From positions 1,364,001-1,428,000 of the forward strand of contig JADJRB010000001.1 of the NCBI GenBank assembly GCA_016712445.1: 64,000 nucleotides of DNA. Direction: 5' to 3'. The notes under the pieces were generated by a model. The model had not been told where the DNA came from. It worked only from the letters and a program-made list of their open reading frames with translations, and ran no database searches. Shown here piece after piece: positions 48,701 to 55,861 of the stretch. A program made the position numbers and the translations under genes. The stretch is from Acidobacteriota bacterium. Lineage in GTDB: Bacteria; Pseudomonadota; Alphaproteobacteria; Caulobacterales; Hyphomonadaceae. How positions within the stretch are numbered: the stretch's first letter is position 1; each line of letters begins with the position of its first letter.

Positions 48701-50650
48701 GCCATCGGAGGCACAACCCCAAGCGTGCTTGAAGGCGATTTGCTGAACGGCATGCCCGTCACCGCCGACCGCGTGACTTTGACGCTGATCTCAACGGGTG
48801 GCGTTTCCGGACTTGTGCTGAATCCGGATGGGACTCTGACTATACCGGCCGGTACGCCGCCCGGCACATACTCAATCACCTACCAGATCTGTGAAGTTCT
48901 GAACCCAGCCAATTGCGCCACAGCATCGGTCACGCTGACGGTGCTGTCGGAAGCCTCCGTGACGGGGATTGTATACTTCGATGCGAATGGTGACGACGTT
49001 CACCAATCCACTGAAACACTCCTGACCGGCTACCGCGTCGAAGTCTACCAGAACGGTGTCCTGGTCGGGTCAGCCATCACGGGTGCCGATGGAGCCTATT
49101 CAATCGGAGATCTCGCTCCCTGGCAGGCCAGTGAAGTGCGTTTTGTCAATCCGGCGACCGGTGTTGTCGTCGGAACGATTTCTTCTCTGACGCTGTCAGC
49201 CGGAGAGGAACGCGTCAATTTGAACCTTCCGATTGATCCTTCTGGCGTCGTTTACAATGTCGCGACCGGTGAAGCGGTCTCTGGTGCGCGACTCACGGTA
49301 CTGACGGCAGGCGGTACGCCCTTGCCAACCGCCTGTTTCGTTCACGCCAGTCAACAAAACCAGACCACTGATGCGTCGGGGCGCTACCAGTTTGACATCG
49401 TGCCGGGTGCGGATGCCTTGTGCCCAACACAACCGACAGAATACAGAATTACCGTCGAACTGCCAAACGGCACTCAAGCGGTCTGGGGGTTCAATCCCGC
49501 CAATTTCACAAGCGGTCCGCTGGATTCGTCGGTGTGTGCGATCGACGCGATTCCGGGCACGGTCTGCGAAGTCTCGGCATCAGCGCTACCACCCAGCACG
49601 ACATTCTTTGCCGCCTTCCTCCTCGGACAAGGTTCGCGAGACGTTATCAACAACCACATTCCGGTGAATTTCGAGGCAAGCGCCACGCCGTTGCAAGCCA
49701 CGAAGACGGCGTCAGTCAGCTCTGCGTCTGTCGGATCCGTCATCACCTATACGATTACGGTGCGAAACGGTCAGACAATCGACCTCAACGATATTGATAT
49801 CATCGACCGACCACCTGCTGGTCTGAAATATGTCCCGGGGTCAGCGCGCGTGAACGGCGCCGATCTTGAACCCACAATAGAAGGTCGCAATCTGATTTGG
49901 TCCGACATCGATATTGCCGCCGGAACCGCTGCCAACGTAACCTTGGCTCTGGTTGTCGGTGCCGGCGCGCAGGCGGGCGAATACATCAATGAGGGATTTG
50001 CCGACAACGGACCAGGCAATCTGGTTTTGTCGAATGTTGGTCAAGCGCGGATACGCATTGTGCCGGACGAAGTGTTCGACTGTTCGGAAGTGACCGGAAA
50101 AGTGTTCGAAGACCTTAACCGAAATGGAGTGCAGGACGAGGGCGAGCAAGGACTGGCGGGCGTGCGCCTCGCGACGGTCAATGGTCTAGTGATCACGACG
50201 GATGAATTTGGTCGCTATCACATCGCCTGCGCAGCCACGCCAAAGCCAGGTATTGGTTCAAACTTTATCTTGAAACTCGATAGCCGGACGTTGCCAACTG
50301 GATTTGTTGTAACAACCGAAAACCCCCGCGTGATCCGCCTCACGCAGGGCAAGATGTCTCAACTTGATTTTGGCGCAAGTCTTTTGCGCATCGTCGAGTT
50401 CCAGCTCACCGACGAGGCCTTTGAGCCAGACGACGTCAAATTGAAACCGGAATGGCAGCCAAAAATCGCTGAACTCATCAGTGTGCTGTCGGATGCGCCT
50501 TCCGTCCTTCGCCTTGCTTATGCCGGGCCGCAGAGCGGTGCGCGTCTCAAAGCGCTGACGGATGAGATCAAAAAGGCTTGGCGCGAAAAAGGTGCCGACT
50601 ACGACCTGTTGATTGATACCGAATCGGTCACGTCACCTTCGGAACGTTGA
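36728..50650 (+). CDS. Giant secreted Ig-like repeat protein (37 identical repeats, DUF11/SdrD-type and OmpA-like C-terminus)
   Basis: A protein of about 4,640 residues. A long signal peptide ends near ANA-ET (residue ~43). A unique region with a prealbumin/Ig-like segment covers about 250-350. Residues 356-3975 are 37 tandem 98-residue Ig-like repeats, the last one six residues short, followed by one diverged 38th repeat (~3976-4073). Next come SdrD-type B domains (~4080-4180 and ~4452-4510, the second with FEDLNRNGVQDEGEQGLAGV), a DUF11-like domain (~4324-4430) and a C-terminal segment resembling part of an OmpA-like domain (~4556-4640). Each repeat has one Cys-x7-Cys pair and no Lys, Arg or His. 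ATG at 36728 has GGCGAG about seven bases upstream. A long surface stalk or adhesin is inferred. The barrel gene follows 382 bp later. Confidence 0.88.
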   Translation: MKLTKTRPQNKSVRASYVMRTHPGLSSVSVMSAIAVFAPFGANAETTLTLNQATAITDGLRICDASGQYCVEITRDAASTDPVNFTASPPRIGSPTANIGSADLIILNYSTLNSPLPFSLDQLNINDLDSLSAGAGATSVRDAYSWSVPGTWALAGPPSGAIVSINRAAADDVGSFVIPDADGANTLSNIGRFTILPADAGNVLLNMTGAIDNHFVSFDILTPVKTARLYVFNSGGGTMAWAFTPSMTVVIPDPTITLVKSVDNTGGGVATASDFTLNFSGVVSGSGTSGTALVTNRTVPAGTYTLSETGPPTHVQSSLICTDTADSNPTDGLTLTDGENAICTFTNEFIVLALVADADTLPAVNGATGGATQSVFNGDTLNGVAVTSSTVTVSITDGTALPGATINTDGTITVPAGTPAGSYPITYQICETLNPANCSTAIATVVVSAAPILADADTLPAVNGATGGATQSVFNGDTLNGVAVTSSTVTVSITDGTALPGATINTDGTITVPAGTPAGSYPITYQICETLNPANCSTAIATVVVSAAPILADADTLPAVNGATGGATQSVFNGDTLNGVAVTSSTVTVSITDGTALPGATINTDGTITVPAGTPAGSYPITYQICETLNPANCSTAIATVVVSAAPILADADTLPAVNGATGGATQSVFNGDTLNGVAVTSSTVTVSITDGTALPGATINTDGTITVPAGTPAGSYPITYQICETLNPANCSTAIATVVVSAAPILADADTLPAVNGATGGATQSVFNGDTLNGVAVTSSTVTVSITDGTALPGATINTDGTITVPAGTPAGSYPITYQICETLNPANCSTAIATVVVSAAPILADADTLPAVNGATGGATQSVFNGDTLNGVAVTSSTVTVSITDGTALPGATINTDGTITVPAGTPAGSYPITYQICETLNPANCSTAIATVVVSAAPILADADTLPAVNGATGGATQSVFNGDTLNGVAVTSSTVTVSITDGTALPGATINTDGTITVPAGTPAGSYPITYQICETLNPANCSTAIATVVVSAAPILADADTLPAVNGATGGATQSVFNGDTLNGVAVTSSTVTVSITDGTALPGATINTDGTITVPAGTPAGSYPITYQICETLNPANCSTAIATVVVSAAPILADADTLPAVNGATGGATQSVFNGDTLNGVAVTSSTVTVSITDGTALPGATINTDGTITVPAGTPAGSYPITYQICETLNPANCSTAIATVVVSAAPILADADTLPAVNGATGGATQSVFNGDTLNGVAVTSSTVTVSITDGTALPGATINTDGTITVPAGTPAGSYPITYQICETLNPANCSTAIATVVVSAAPILADADTLPAVNGATGGATQSVFNGDTLNGVAVTSSTVTVSITDGTALPGATINTDGTITVPAGTPAGSYPITYQICETLNPANCSTAIATVVVSAAPILADADTLPAVNGATGGATQSVFNGDTLNGVAVTSSTVTVSITDGTALPGATINTDGTITVPAGTPAGSYPITYQICETLNPANCSTAIATVVVSAAPILADADTLPAVNGATGGATQSVFNGDTLNGVAVTSSTVTVSITDGTALPGATINTDGTITVPAGTPAGSYPITYQICETLNPANCSTAIATVVVSAAPILADADTLPAVNGATGGATQSVFNGDTLNGVAVTSSTVTVSITDGTALPGATINTDGTITVPAGTPAGSYPITYQICETLNPANCSTAIATVVVSAAPILADADTLPAVNGATGGATQSVFNGDTLNGVAVTSSTVTVSITDGTALPGATINTDGTITVPAGTPAGSYPITYQICETLNPANCSTAIATVVVSAAPILADADTLPAVNGATGGATQSVFNGDTLNGVAVTSSTVTVSITDGTALPGATINTDGTITVPAGTPAGSYPITYQICETLNPANCSTAIATVVVSAAPILADADTLPAVNGATGGATQSVFNGDTLNGVAVTSSTVTVSITDGTALPGATINTDGTITVPAGTPAGSYPITYQICETLNPANCSTAIATVVVSAAPILADADTLPAVNGATGGATQSVFNGDTLNGVAVTSSTVTVSITDGTALPGATINTDGTITVPAGTPAGSYPITYQICETLNPANCSTAIATVVVSAAPILADADTLPAVNGATGGATQSVFNGDTLNGVAVTSSTVTVSITDGTALPGATINTDGTITVPAGTPAGSYPITYQICETLNPANCSTAIATVVVSAAPILADADTLPAVNGATGGATQSVFNGDTLNGVAVTSSTVTVSITDGTALPGATINTDGTITVPAGTPAGSYPITYQICETLNPANCSTAIATVVVSAAPILADADTLPAVNGATGGATQSVFNGDTLNGVAVTSSTVTVSITDGTALPGATINTDGTITVPAGTPAGSYPITYQICETLNPANCSTAIATVVVSAAPILADADTLPAVNGATGGATQSVFNGDTLNGVAVTSSTVTVSITDGTALPGATINTDGTITVPAGTPAGSYPITYQICETLNPANCSTAIATVVVSAAPILADADTLPAVNGATGGATQSVFNGDTLNGVAVTSSTVTVSITDGTALPGATINTDGTITVPAGTPAGSYPITYQICETLNPANCSTAIATVVVSAAPILADADTLPAVNGATGGATQSVFNGDTLNGVAVTSSTVTVSITDGTALPGATINTDGTITVPAGTPAGSYPITYQICETLNPANCSTAIATVVVSAAPILADADTLPAVNGATGGATQSVFNGDTLNGVAVTSSTVTVSITDGTALPGATINTDGTITVPAGTPAGSYPITYQICETLNPANCSTAIATVVVSAAPILADADTLPAVNGATGGATQSVFNGDTLNGVAVTSSTVTVSITDGTALPGATINTDGTITVPAGTPAGSYPITYQICETLNPANCSTAIATVVVSAAPILADADTLPAVNGATGGATQSVFNGDTLNGVAVTSSTVTVSITDGTALPGATINTDGTITVPAGTPAGSYPITYQICETLNPANCSTAIATVVVSAAPILADADTLPAVNGATGGATQSVFNGDTLNGVAVTSSTVTVSITDGTALPGATINTDGTITVPAGTPAGSYPITYQICETLNPANCSTAIATVVVSAAPILADADTLPAVNGATGGATQSVFNGDTLNGVAVTSSTVTVSITDGTALPGATINTDGTITVPAGTPAGSYPITYQICETLNPANCSTAIATVVVSAAPILADADTLPAVNGATGGATQSVFNGDTLNGVAVTSSTVTVSITDGTALPGATINTDGTITVPAGTPAGSYPITYQICETLNPANCSTAIATVVVSAAPILADADTLPAVNGATGGATQSVFNGDTLNGVAVTSSTVTVSITDGTALPGATINTDGTITVPAGTPAGSYPITYQICETLNPANCSTAIATVVVSAAPILADADTLPAVNGATGGATQSVFNGDTLNGVAVTSSTVTVSITDGTALPGATINTDGTITVPAGTPAGSYPITYQICETLNPANCSTAIATVVVSAAPILADADTLPAVNGATGGATQSVFNGDTLNGVAVTSSTVTVSITDGTALPGATINTDGTITVPAGTPAGSYPITYQICETLNPANCSTAIATVVVSAAPILADADTLPAVNGATGGATQSVFNGDTLNGVAVTSSTVTVSITDGTALPGATINTDGTITVPAGTPAGSYPITYQICETLNPANCSTAIATVVVSAAPILADADTLPAVNGATGGATQSVFNGDTLNGVAVTSSTVTVSITDGTALPGATINTDGTITVPAGTPAGSYPITYQICETLNPANCSTAIATVVVSAAPILADADTLPAVNGATGGATQSVFNGDTLNGVAVTSSTVTVSITDGTALPGATINTDGTITVPAGTPAGSYPITYQICETLNPANCSTAIATVVVSAAPILADADTLPAVNGATGGATQSVFNGDTLNGVAVTSSTVTVSITDGTALPGATINTDGTITVPAGTPAGSYPITYQICETLNPANCSTAIATVVVDVPPITADDDALVGDGAIGGTTPSVLEGDLLNGMPVTADRVTLTLISTGGVSGLVLNPDGTLTIPAGTPPGTYSITYQICEVLNPANCATASVTLTVLSEASVTGIVYFDANGDDVHQSTETLLTGYRVEVYQNGVLVGSAITGADGAYSIGDLAPWQASEVRFVNPATGVVVGTISSLTLSAGEERVNLNLPIDPSGVVYNVATGEAVSGARLTVLTAGGTPLPTACFVHASQQNQTTDASGRYQFDIVPGADALCPTQPTEYRITVELPNGTQAVWGFNPANFTSGPLDSSVCAIDAIPGTVCEVSASALPPSTTFFAAFLLGQGSRDVINNHIPVNFEASATPLQATKTASVSSASVGSVITYTITVRNGQTIDLNDIDIIDRPPAGLKYVPGSARVNGADLEPTIEGRNLIWSDIDIAAGTAANVTLALVVGAGAQAGEYINEGFADNGPGNLVLSNVGQARIRIVPDEVFDCSEVTGKVFEDLNRNGVQDEGEQGLAGVRLATVNGLVITTDEFGRYHIACAATPKPGIGSNFILKLDSRTLPTGFVVTTENPRVIRLTQGKMSQLDFGASLLRIVEFQLTDEAFEPDDVKLKPEWQPKIAELISVLSDAPSVLRLAYAGPQSGARLKALTDEIKKAWREKGADYDLLIDTESVTSPSER
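37793..48652 (+). repeat. Tandem array of 37 x 294-bp coding repeats
   Basis: The unit begins GCCGACGCTGACACGCTGCC and recurs every 294 bp in the same reading frame. There are 36 full units, and a 37th that ends 18 bp early where the sequence diverges at GTCGTCGACGTA. Translations on both strands are the same for every unit, and all units I compared by eye are identical in bases. This implies recent amplification or continuing gene conversion, and the array is prone to length change and assembly error. Confidence 0.97.
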
Positions 50651-51032
50651 TAGCCTCGACTTTTGTCACTGCAATTTGAGCCCCGGGCGATCGCGCATCG
50701 CTCGGGGCACACTGCGTTCACCGTCTTTGGATTGGGATAATGGATGGCCTAAGGGCGCCGGACCGTTCCGCTGGAGTCGAACCGAGTGGCAAAAGAAGCA
50801 GTGATCAAAAGGGAGCGATCAGACTGTCAAAGTCAGAAGTTAATATTCCCATGCGCGTTTCGTAGTGTTTCGCTGAACAGCCATTCATACTGCAACAAAG
50901 TTTGGCCTTTAGGCTCAGATCGATAAAATTTCATCGATTAACCAAAGCGTGAGCTTACCGAATTCTGAGATTGTCAGTCTCGACAAAAGGGACGCCGGAC
51001 TTTCTGGCGATCATAATCGGGACTAAATCGTG
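50651..51032. other. Spacer between the giant gene and the barrel gene, with hairpin
   Basis: This 382-bp gap has no convincing gene. At 50680-50708 a stem of 12 bp with one G:T pair (GCCCCGGGCGAT / ATCGCTCGGGGC) surrounds a five-base loop. No T-run follows, so it is not a classical terminator, but it could slow polymerase or protect the mRNA end. The A/T-rich stretch 50,850-51,020 may hold a promoter for the barrel gene; no box is certain. Confidence 0.45.
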
Positions 51033-54000
51033 ATGCGTGTGAAATTGAAAAAGTCGGCCTTTATTGCCGCACTGATTTCGACTTCGGCAATGGTGCCTAC
51101 GGCTCTTGCAGACCAAAGTCAGTCAAACCAAATTGTCAGCGTACAAGTCGAAAAGACGGCGCAAGCCAGCAATCTTGTAATTGCTGCGACACAACTTTCT
51201 TCGCGCGCTGCAGGTCCGGTCGCTTCTGATCAGGCCGACCAAATTCAACGTCCTGCGGCTCAAATTATCGTTCACGATTCCTTGAAGCGTAACCTGGACG
51301 CCTCAACGATTGCCGATCTGGCGCTCGATAAAGCAGACATTCGGATGACGTTTGATAGTCTGGAAGTCACGCCGCATTTGAACATCGGACTTATCGACGG
51401 CCGTGTGGCAGGAATACCGGGCGAGCCGCTCAAATTCGACACCCATTGGAACTATAGTGCTTGGGTGAACCGCGCAGAAGTACGGATATTTGATGCTGAC
51501 GACGAACTCATCAAGGCACCGATCGCGGTTGTCGCTGTCGACCTCCAGACGGGTGAAGCGAATTGGACCATTCCAGCGACACGCAACACATCGCGCTATA
51601 CCTATGTCCTGCGCGTTTACAATGCGGACGGAAAGTTTGATGAAACCATCGACAAGTGGATTCGGGTTGTATCAGAAAGCGAAGCTCCAAAGTCATCAGC
51701 CAACGCTTACTCAGCGATAGATGGACTGGATGCAACGGCAACGCGCAACATTCAGGTGCGCGGTGGTGCCGTGACCGTGTCGGGCCTCAAAATGGCAGGT
51801 GACGGCGCGAGCAATATAAAATTCATGGGGCGACCCATTCAAATGGACCGAGACGGGGACTTTGTTGTCCGCGAAATCGTTCCGGCGGGGCAGCACAGCA
51901 TCGATGTGAGCTACACCCGCGAAGACGGAAAGCAGGTCGACGTTTCTCGCAGCATCGAGATCCCCGAAAATGACTTCTTTATGGTCGCGATTGGTGATCT
52001 GACAGTCGGAACGCGCACAAGCGAGAGCCGCGCTTTGTTGGAGGCGTCGGGCGAAGACTTCGACGAAACTTATGTAACGGGTCGCGGCGCCTTTTATCTG
52101 AAAGGCAAGATCCAAGGGAAGTACCTGCTGACCGCATCGATGGACACGACTGAAGACGATGTCGACAATCTGTTCTCGAACTTGTCTGACAAGGACCCGC
52201 AGTCTTTGCTCCGCCGCCTTGATCCGGACCGCTACTATCCTGTCTATGGTGACGATTCTACTTACGTAGAGGATGCTCCAACGCAAGGGCGCTTCTATGT
52301 CCGACTCGAACGTGGCGACGATCATATCGTCTGGGGTAACTTCCTCACCAATGTGACCAATACCGAGTTTGCCCAGATTGACCGCGGTCTGTATGGCGCA
52401 AAGGCCCAGTACAACAGTGACGAGACCACTTCTAACGGCGAGCGCACGCAGCGTGTGACCATCTTCGCGGCTGATCCCGGCACGGTTCCGGCGCGTGAAG
52501 AGTTTCAGGCAACCGGCGGATCAGTTTACTTTCTTGAGCGGCAAGATCTGACAATTGGTTCTGAACGTCTGCGTGTGGAAATCCGCGATCAAGACTCCGG
52601 ACTTGTGTTGGAAACGCGCGATCTGCAACCGTTCGTCGACTACGACATCGACTATATTCAGGGCCGTATTCTGCTTTCGGCGCCGCTGACATCCACGGCG
52701 CTCGGAACTCAAATCGTGCGCGACGGTACTGTCTCCGGCAACTCCGTCTACCTCGTCGCACGCTATGAGCACACACCAGGACTCGATGAGATCGATGGCT
52801 TCACGACCGGTGGCCGGGTCGAACGGTGGGTGAACGATTCGATCCGCCTTGGCCTGACTGCGCAGGGCGAAGAAACCGGCGATGCCGACCAGACTTTGGT
52901 TTCGGCAGATATCATCGCCCGCATGACTGATCAGACCTACGTCAAAGCCGAACTTGCACAAACAGACGGCGCCGGGTTTCAAGAGCGAGCCTCAATCGAT
53001 GGCGGATTTTCGTTCAATCCGCTGATTGCCGGGACGAGCAATGACGCCACCGCATGGCGCGTTGAAGGCGCAGCCACACTGTCAGATCTGGCAGGAGTAG
53101 AAAGCGATACGAAACTCACCGGCTATTATGAACAGCTAGAGGCTGGCTTTTCCGGCGTTGGCCGCCTCACACTGGGAGAAACAGAGCGTTTTGGCGCCAG
53201 TCTGACACGTTCCTTGGGAGACCAGGGTTCGCTTGCCTTCAAATTTGATGACGTCTCGATTGACGGCGGCGTTGATGAAGTCACCGCGGCTGCCGATTTT
53301 AGGTTCGGATTGTCTGATACCCTCACCGCTGGTCTCGGTCTGCGCTACAACGACATTGCCGGGTCCGCATTCGGTAATGATGGTGAGCGCACAGATCTGG
53401 GTGTTGAACTGCGTCACCAGGCCAATGCCAGCTTTGTGGTTTACGGCTTTGCTCAAGGAACGCTGAGCGCAAGCGGTTTGCGCGCAGATGCCAATCGTGC
53501 TGGCTTGGGTATCGAAACCAGTCTGACCGAACAGCTCCAGGCGCGCGGTGAAGTTTCCGGCGGTGATGGCGGCACAGGCGCGCTGGCGGAGCTGACTTGG
53601 CAACGCCAAGACGGCGAGGAATACTATCTGAATTACACGCTGGATGCAGAACGTCAGGAACCGGGCGTTGACGGTACCAGCTTCCTATCAAACTCACAAA
53701 ACGGCCTGACGGCTGGTGCGCGAAAACGCTTCAACGATGTCGTCAGTGTTTATGGCGAAGAACGTGCGAGCTTTGGCGACACGACCGGCGTGACTCACGC
53801 TTACGGTATTGACTTCATCCCGGCTGAGCGCTGGTCGCTCGGCGCTTCGTTTCAAGTCGGCGATCTGGAAGACGCTTTCCAGCGTATCGAGCGGGAAGCC
53901 TATACCGCTACGGCGGGCTATGCAGGCGAGACCGTGAACTTCGGAACAGCTTTTGAATGGCGCGAAGACGAAGACCCCATCGCCGTCACAAAGCGTGAGA

Positions 54001-54632
54001 CCTGGCTCTTCCGGTCAAATGCCAGCGTGAAGGTGTCACCCGACTGGCGGGCATTGCTCAAATTCAACAAAGCCGAAAGCAATTCGAACGCGGGCGCGTT
54101 TTTTGCCGGAGACTTCACCGAGCTGCAGCTTGCCGGGGCCTATCGTCCCGTTGAGAACGATCGTCTGAATGCCCTGCTTCGCTATACTTACTTTGAAGAT
54201 CTGCCGACATCGGCACAGATTTCGAGCAGCGGACAAACCGGTATTCCTGCGCAAAAATCTAACATTCTCAGCGTTGACGCAAATTATCGCATCAGCAACT
54301 GGCTTACCTTTGGCGGCAAATATGGACTGCGCGAGGGCCAAGTCAGCCTGTCTCGTACAGACGCAGACTTCGTCACCAGCAAGGCGCAGCTAGCCGTTGC
54401 CCGGGTCGATTTTCACGTCGTCAAAAAATGGGATGGTCTTCTCGAAGCCCGCATACTTGATGTCGATCTTGCCCAAGACACCAAAGCTGGTTTCCTCGCG
54501 GCTATTTATCGTCACGTCGGAGACAATGCAAAAGTTGGCATCGGATACAATTTCACCGACTTCTCGGATGATCTCACCGACCTTTCCTACAATGACGACG
54601 GGCTGTTTCTAAACATCATCGCGAAATTTTAG
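51033..54632 (+). CDS. Outer-membrane beta-barrel protein, likely partner of the giant repeat protein
   Basis: A 1,199-residue exported protein. The signal peptide is cleaved near residue 27 (TALA-DQ). Periplasmic or surface Ig-like domains cover about 80-320 (including LIDGRVAGIPGEPLKFDTHWNYSAW). A conserved-looking block YGDDSTYVEDAPTQGRFYVRLERGDDHIVWGNFL lies near 405-440. From about 540 to the end, alternating beta strands end in LFLNIIAKF with a terminal Phe, the pattern recognised by the BAM complex. No TonB box or plug domain is seen. GTG at 51030 is an alternative start. It follows the giant gene on the same strand, and relatives of both occur as a pair as far as I recall. Export or anchoring of the giant protein is an inference. 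Confidence 0.78.
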   Translation: MRVKLKKSAFIAALISTSAMVPTALADQSQSNQIVSVQVEKTAQASNLVIAATQLSSRAAGPVASDQADQIQRPAAQIIVHDSLKRNLDASTIADLALDKADIRMTFDSLEVTPHLNIGLIDGRVAGIPGEPLKFDTHWNYSAWVNRAEVRIFDADDELIKAPIAVVAVDLQTGEANWTIPATRNTSRYTYVLRVYNADGKFDETIDKWIRVVSESEAPKSSANAYSAIDGLDATATRNIQVRGGAVTVSGLKMAGDGASNIKFMGRPIQMDRDGDFVVREIVPAGQHSIDVSYTREDGKQVDVSRSIEIPENDFFMVAIGDLTVGTRTSESRALLEASGEDFDETYVTGRGAFYLKGKIQGKYLLTASMDTTEDDVDNLFSNLSDKDPQSLLRRLDPDRYYPVYGDDSTYVEDAPTQGRFYVRLERGDDHIVWGNFLTNVTNTEFAQIDRGLYGAKAQYNSDETTSNGERTQRVTIFAADPGTVPAREEFQATGGSVYFLERQDLTIGSERLRVEIRDQDSGLVLETRDLQPFVDYDIDYIQGRILLSAPLTSTALGTQIVRDGTVSGNSVYLVARYEHTPGLDEIDGFTTGGRVERWVNDSIRLGLTAQGEETGDADQTLVSADIIARMTDQTYVKAELAQTDGAGFQERASIDGGFSFNPLIAGTSNDATAWRVEGAATLSDLAGVESDTKLTGYYEQLEAGFSGVGRLTLGETERFGASLTRSLGDQGSLAFKFDDVSIDGGVDEVTAAADFRFGLSDTLTAGLGLRYNDIAGSAFGNDGERTDLGVELRHQANASFVVYGFAQGTLSASGLRADANRAGLGIETSLTEQLQARGEVSGGDGGTGALAELTWQRQDGEEYYLNYTLDAERQEPGVDGTSFLSNSQNGLTAGARKRFNDVVSVYGEERASFGDTTGVTHAYGIDFIPAERWSLGASFQVGDLEDAFQRIEREAYTATAGYAGETVNFGTAFEWREDEDPIAVTKRETWLFRSNASVKVSPDWRALLKFNKAESNSNAGAFFAGDFTELQLAGAYRPVENDRLNALLRYTYFEDLPTSAQISSSGQTGIPAQKSNILSVDANYRISNWLTFGGKYGLREGQVSLSRTDADFVTSKAQLAVARVDFHVVKKWDGLLEARILDVDLAQDTKAGFLAAIYRHVGDNAKVGIGYNFTDFSDDLTDLSYNDDGLFLNIIAKF

Positions 54633-54651
54633 GAGACTGTTCCGTCGAGTA

Positions 54652-54846
54652 TCAATCCAAGTCGCAGTTCCAGGCTTGGACTTGGACTTCTCCCGGTTGT
54701 AGCGCGACAATCAGGACGAGCGCTAGCGCTGTCGTTTCGCCAGTCAGTTCAGCGATCAGCGCGCGGGCGACATCGCAGGCTTGTTCCAGTAACAAGGAGG
54801 CTTCCGGTCCCAGGGCGCGGCGCACATTTCGCCCGTCAGACCATAT
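54652..54846 (-). pseudogene. Possible degenerate coding remnant
   Basis: On the minus strand, after an in-frame TAG, about 64 codons stay open with protein-like composition (ALGPEASLLLEQACDVARAL, then IAELTGETTALALVL) to a TGA. There is no start codon, and a neighbouring frame upstream also looks coding-like. This suggests the decayed 3' end of a gene broken by frameshift. I cannot name the family. The rest of the 54,633-55,190 gap shows nothing I can support. Confidence 0.25.
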
Positions 54847-55190
54847 CTAAAGGTACCGCGCGAATTGCCTGCCGGAGCGATGTCGCAGCGCAAGTCCCGC
54901 AACTTCAGCATCCCATTCGAATCGGTCGGCCGAGGCGAACGTCTTGTTGGTCTCGGACTTTTTTGAGTCTGGCGGGCATTGGGATGTAAATCGGCGTAAG
55001 GTCCCGACGCCGATCGGCGCAATATCCGGTTGATTTTGCTAGAGGTGCCGGGGGCACATGCTGATGCCGATTCACACCTCCCTGAAATCAAACGGCTCGA
55101 ACACTGGGTTCTTTGGACCGATACGCAGGCCGAAAACGTCCCTTTTTTTCAGACCCGTCGTTCGCTGAGGCAATCATGACAGGCAAGTCT

Positions 55191-55301
55191 GGGCCAGGTC
55201 GGCTCCGATCTACGGATTGGCTTCTGGCAGGCTCGCCTCAGTCCTGTCGTTCGGTTGCCTCAGCGCCACCAGGCGGGAGATCGCCGGTTGCAGTCATTGG
55301 T
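55191..55301 (+). repeat. Dispersed ~110-bp island repeat, copy 1
   Basis: It opens GGGCCAGGTCGGCTCCGATC and continues through CTGGCAGG, CCTCAGTCCTGTC and CACCAGGCGGGAGATCGCCG to CAGTCATTGG. It aligns over nearly its whole length with copy 4 at 63780. It lies just upstream of the 143-residue orphan ORF. No other copies are seen in the core part of the window. Confidence 0.75.
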
Positions 55302-55333
55302 GCTTTGTCCCGCAGGCGCTATGACTGCAGTCA

Positions 55334-55765
55334 ATGACATACGAACGAGTGCATGCAATCTGGGACCTGTACGATGGGATTCGAACGGGCATCGCCGACA
55401 TGAATGGTGCTCCGCACTATTTTGCATCGCAGTACGAAGATACCGTCGACGACTACTCGGACAGTTTCAAGCTCTACCCCGTGGGTTCAAAGTTCATGCA
55501 ACGCGCCATGCAACAGTGGTCGATCTATCGAGCCTGGGAACGTCAATTCCACAGCGGTGAAGCCGCACTCCAGACCCATCCCGGTCACGGTGGTGTCAAT
55601 GCTGAATACGATGAATTGGAGTCATGGCTCGACGCCGAACTTGCACGCCTTCAGCCTTTGCCGACGCTCTACAAGGCGAGTTTTCGGGAACTACCCGGAC
55701 AGGACGATCTCCCCGGTGCGATGCTTCGCGAGACGGAAGTCGTATGGTTGCCGTCGTCCGTTTAG
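55334..55765 (+). CDS. Orphan hypothetical protein between two repeat copies
   Basis: A 143-residue soluble, acidic protein with a normal-looking amino-acid mix (MTYERVHAIWDLYDGIRTG, then DELESWLDAELARLQPLP). No signal peptide, membrane helix or known motif is seen, and I do not recognise a family. The start at 55334 has no clear ribosome-binding site. The TAG stop is itself the first bases of repeat copy 2, and copy 1 ends 33 bp before the start, so the gene is framed by direct repeats like a cassette. Confidence 0.6.
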   Translation: MTYERVHAIWDLYDGIRTGIADMNGAPHYFASQYEDTVDDYSDSFKLYPVGSKFMQRAMQQWSIYRAWERQFHSGEAALQTHPGHGGVNAEYDELESWLDAELARLQPLPTLYKASFRELPGQDDLPGAMLRETEVVWLPSSV

Positions 55766-55858
55766 GGCCAGGTTGGCTCCGATCGTCAGGTTTCTCGACC
55801 GGCAGGGTCGATACAATCGTGCCGCCGGGCCGCCTCACCGATACCAGGCCGGATTTCT
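55764..55858 (+). repeat. Dispersed ~110-bp island repeat, copy 2 (3' truncated)
   Basis: It opens AGGGCCAGGTTGGCTCCGATC and has CCGGCAGGGTC, GGGCCGCCTCACCGATACCA and GGCCGGAT, then breaks off. It overlaps the stop codon of the orphan ORF. The break comes a few bases before the 20-bp inverted repeat at 55862. Confidence 0.75.
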
Positions 55859-55861
55859 AAA

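Noticed and set aside
50680..50708. A Rho-independent terminator after the giant gene
   Set aside because: The stem is strong but no T-run follows on either strand.
55191..55858. Integron attC sites around the orphan ORF
   Set aside because: The copies lack the GTTRRRY and RYYYAAC core boxes, and no integron integrase is present.
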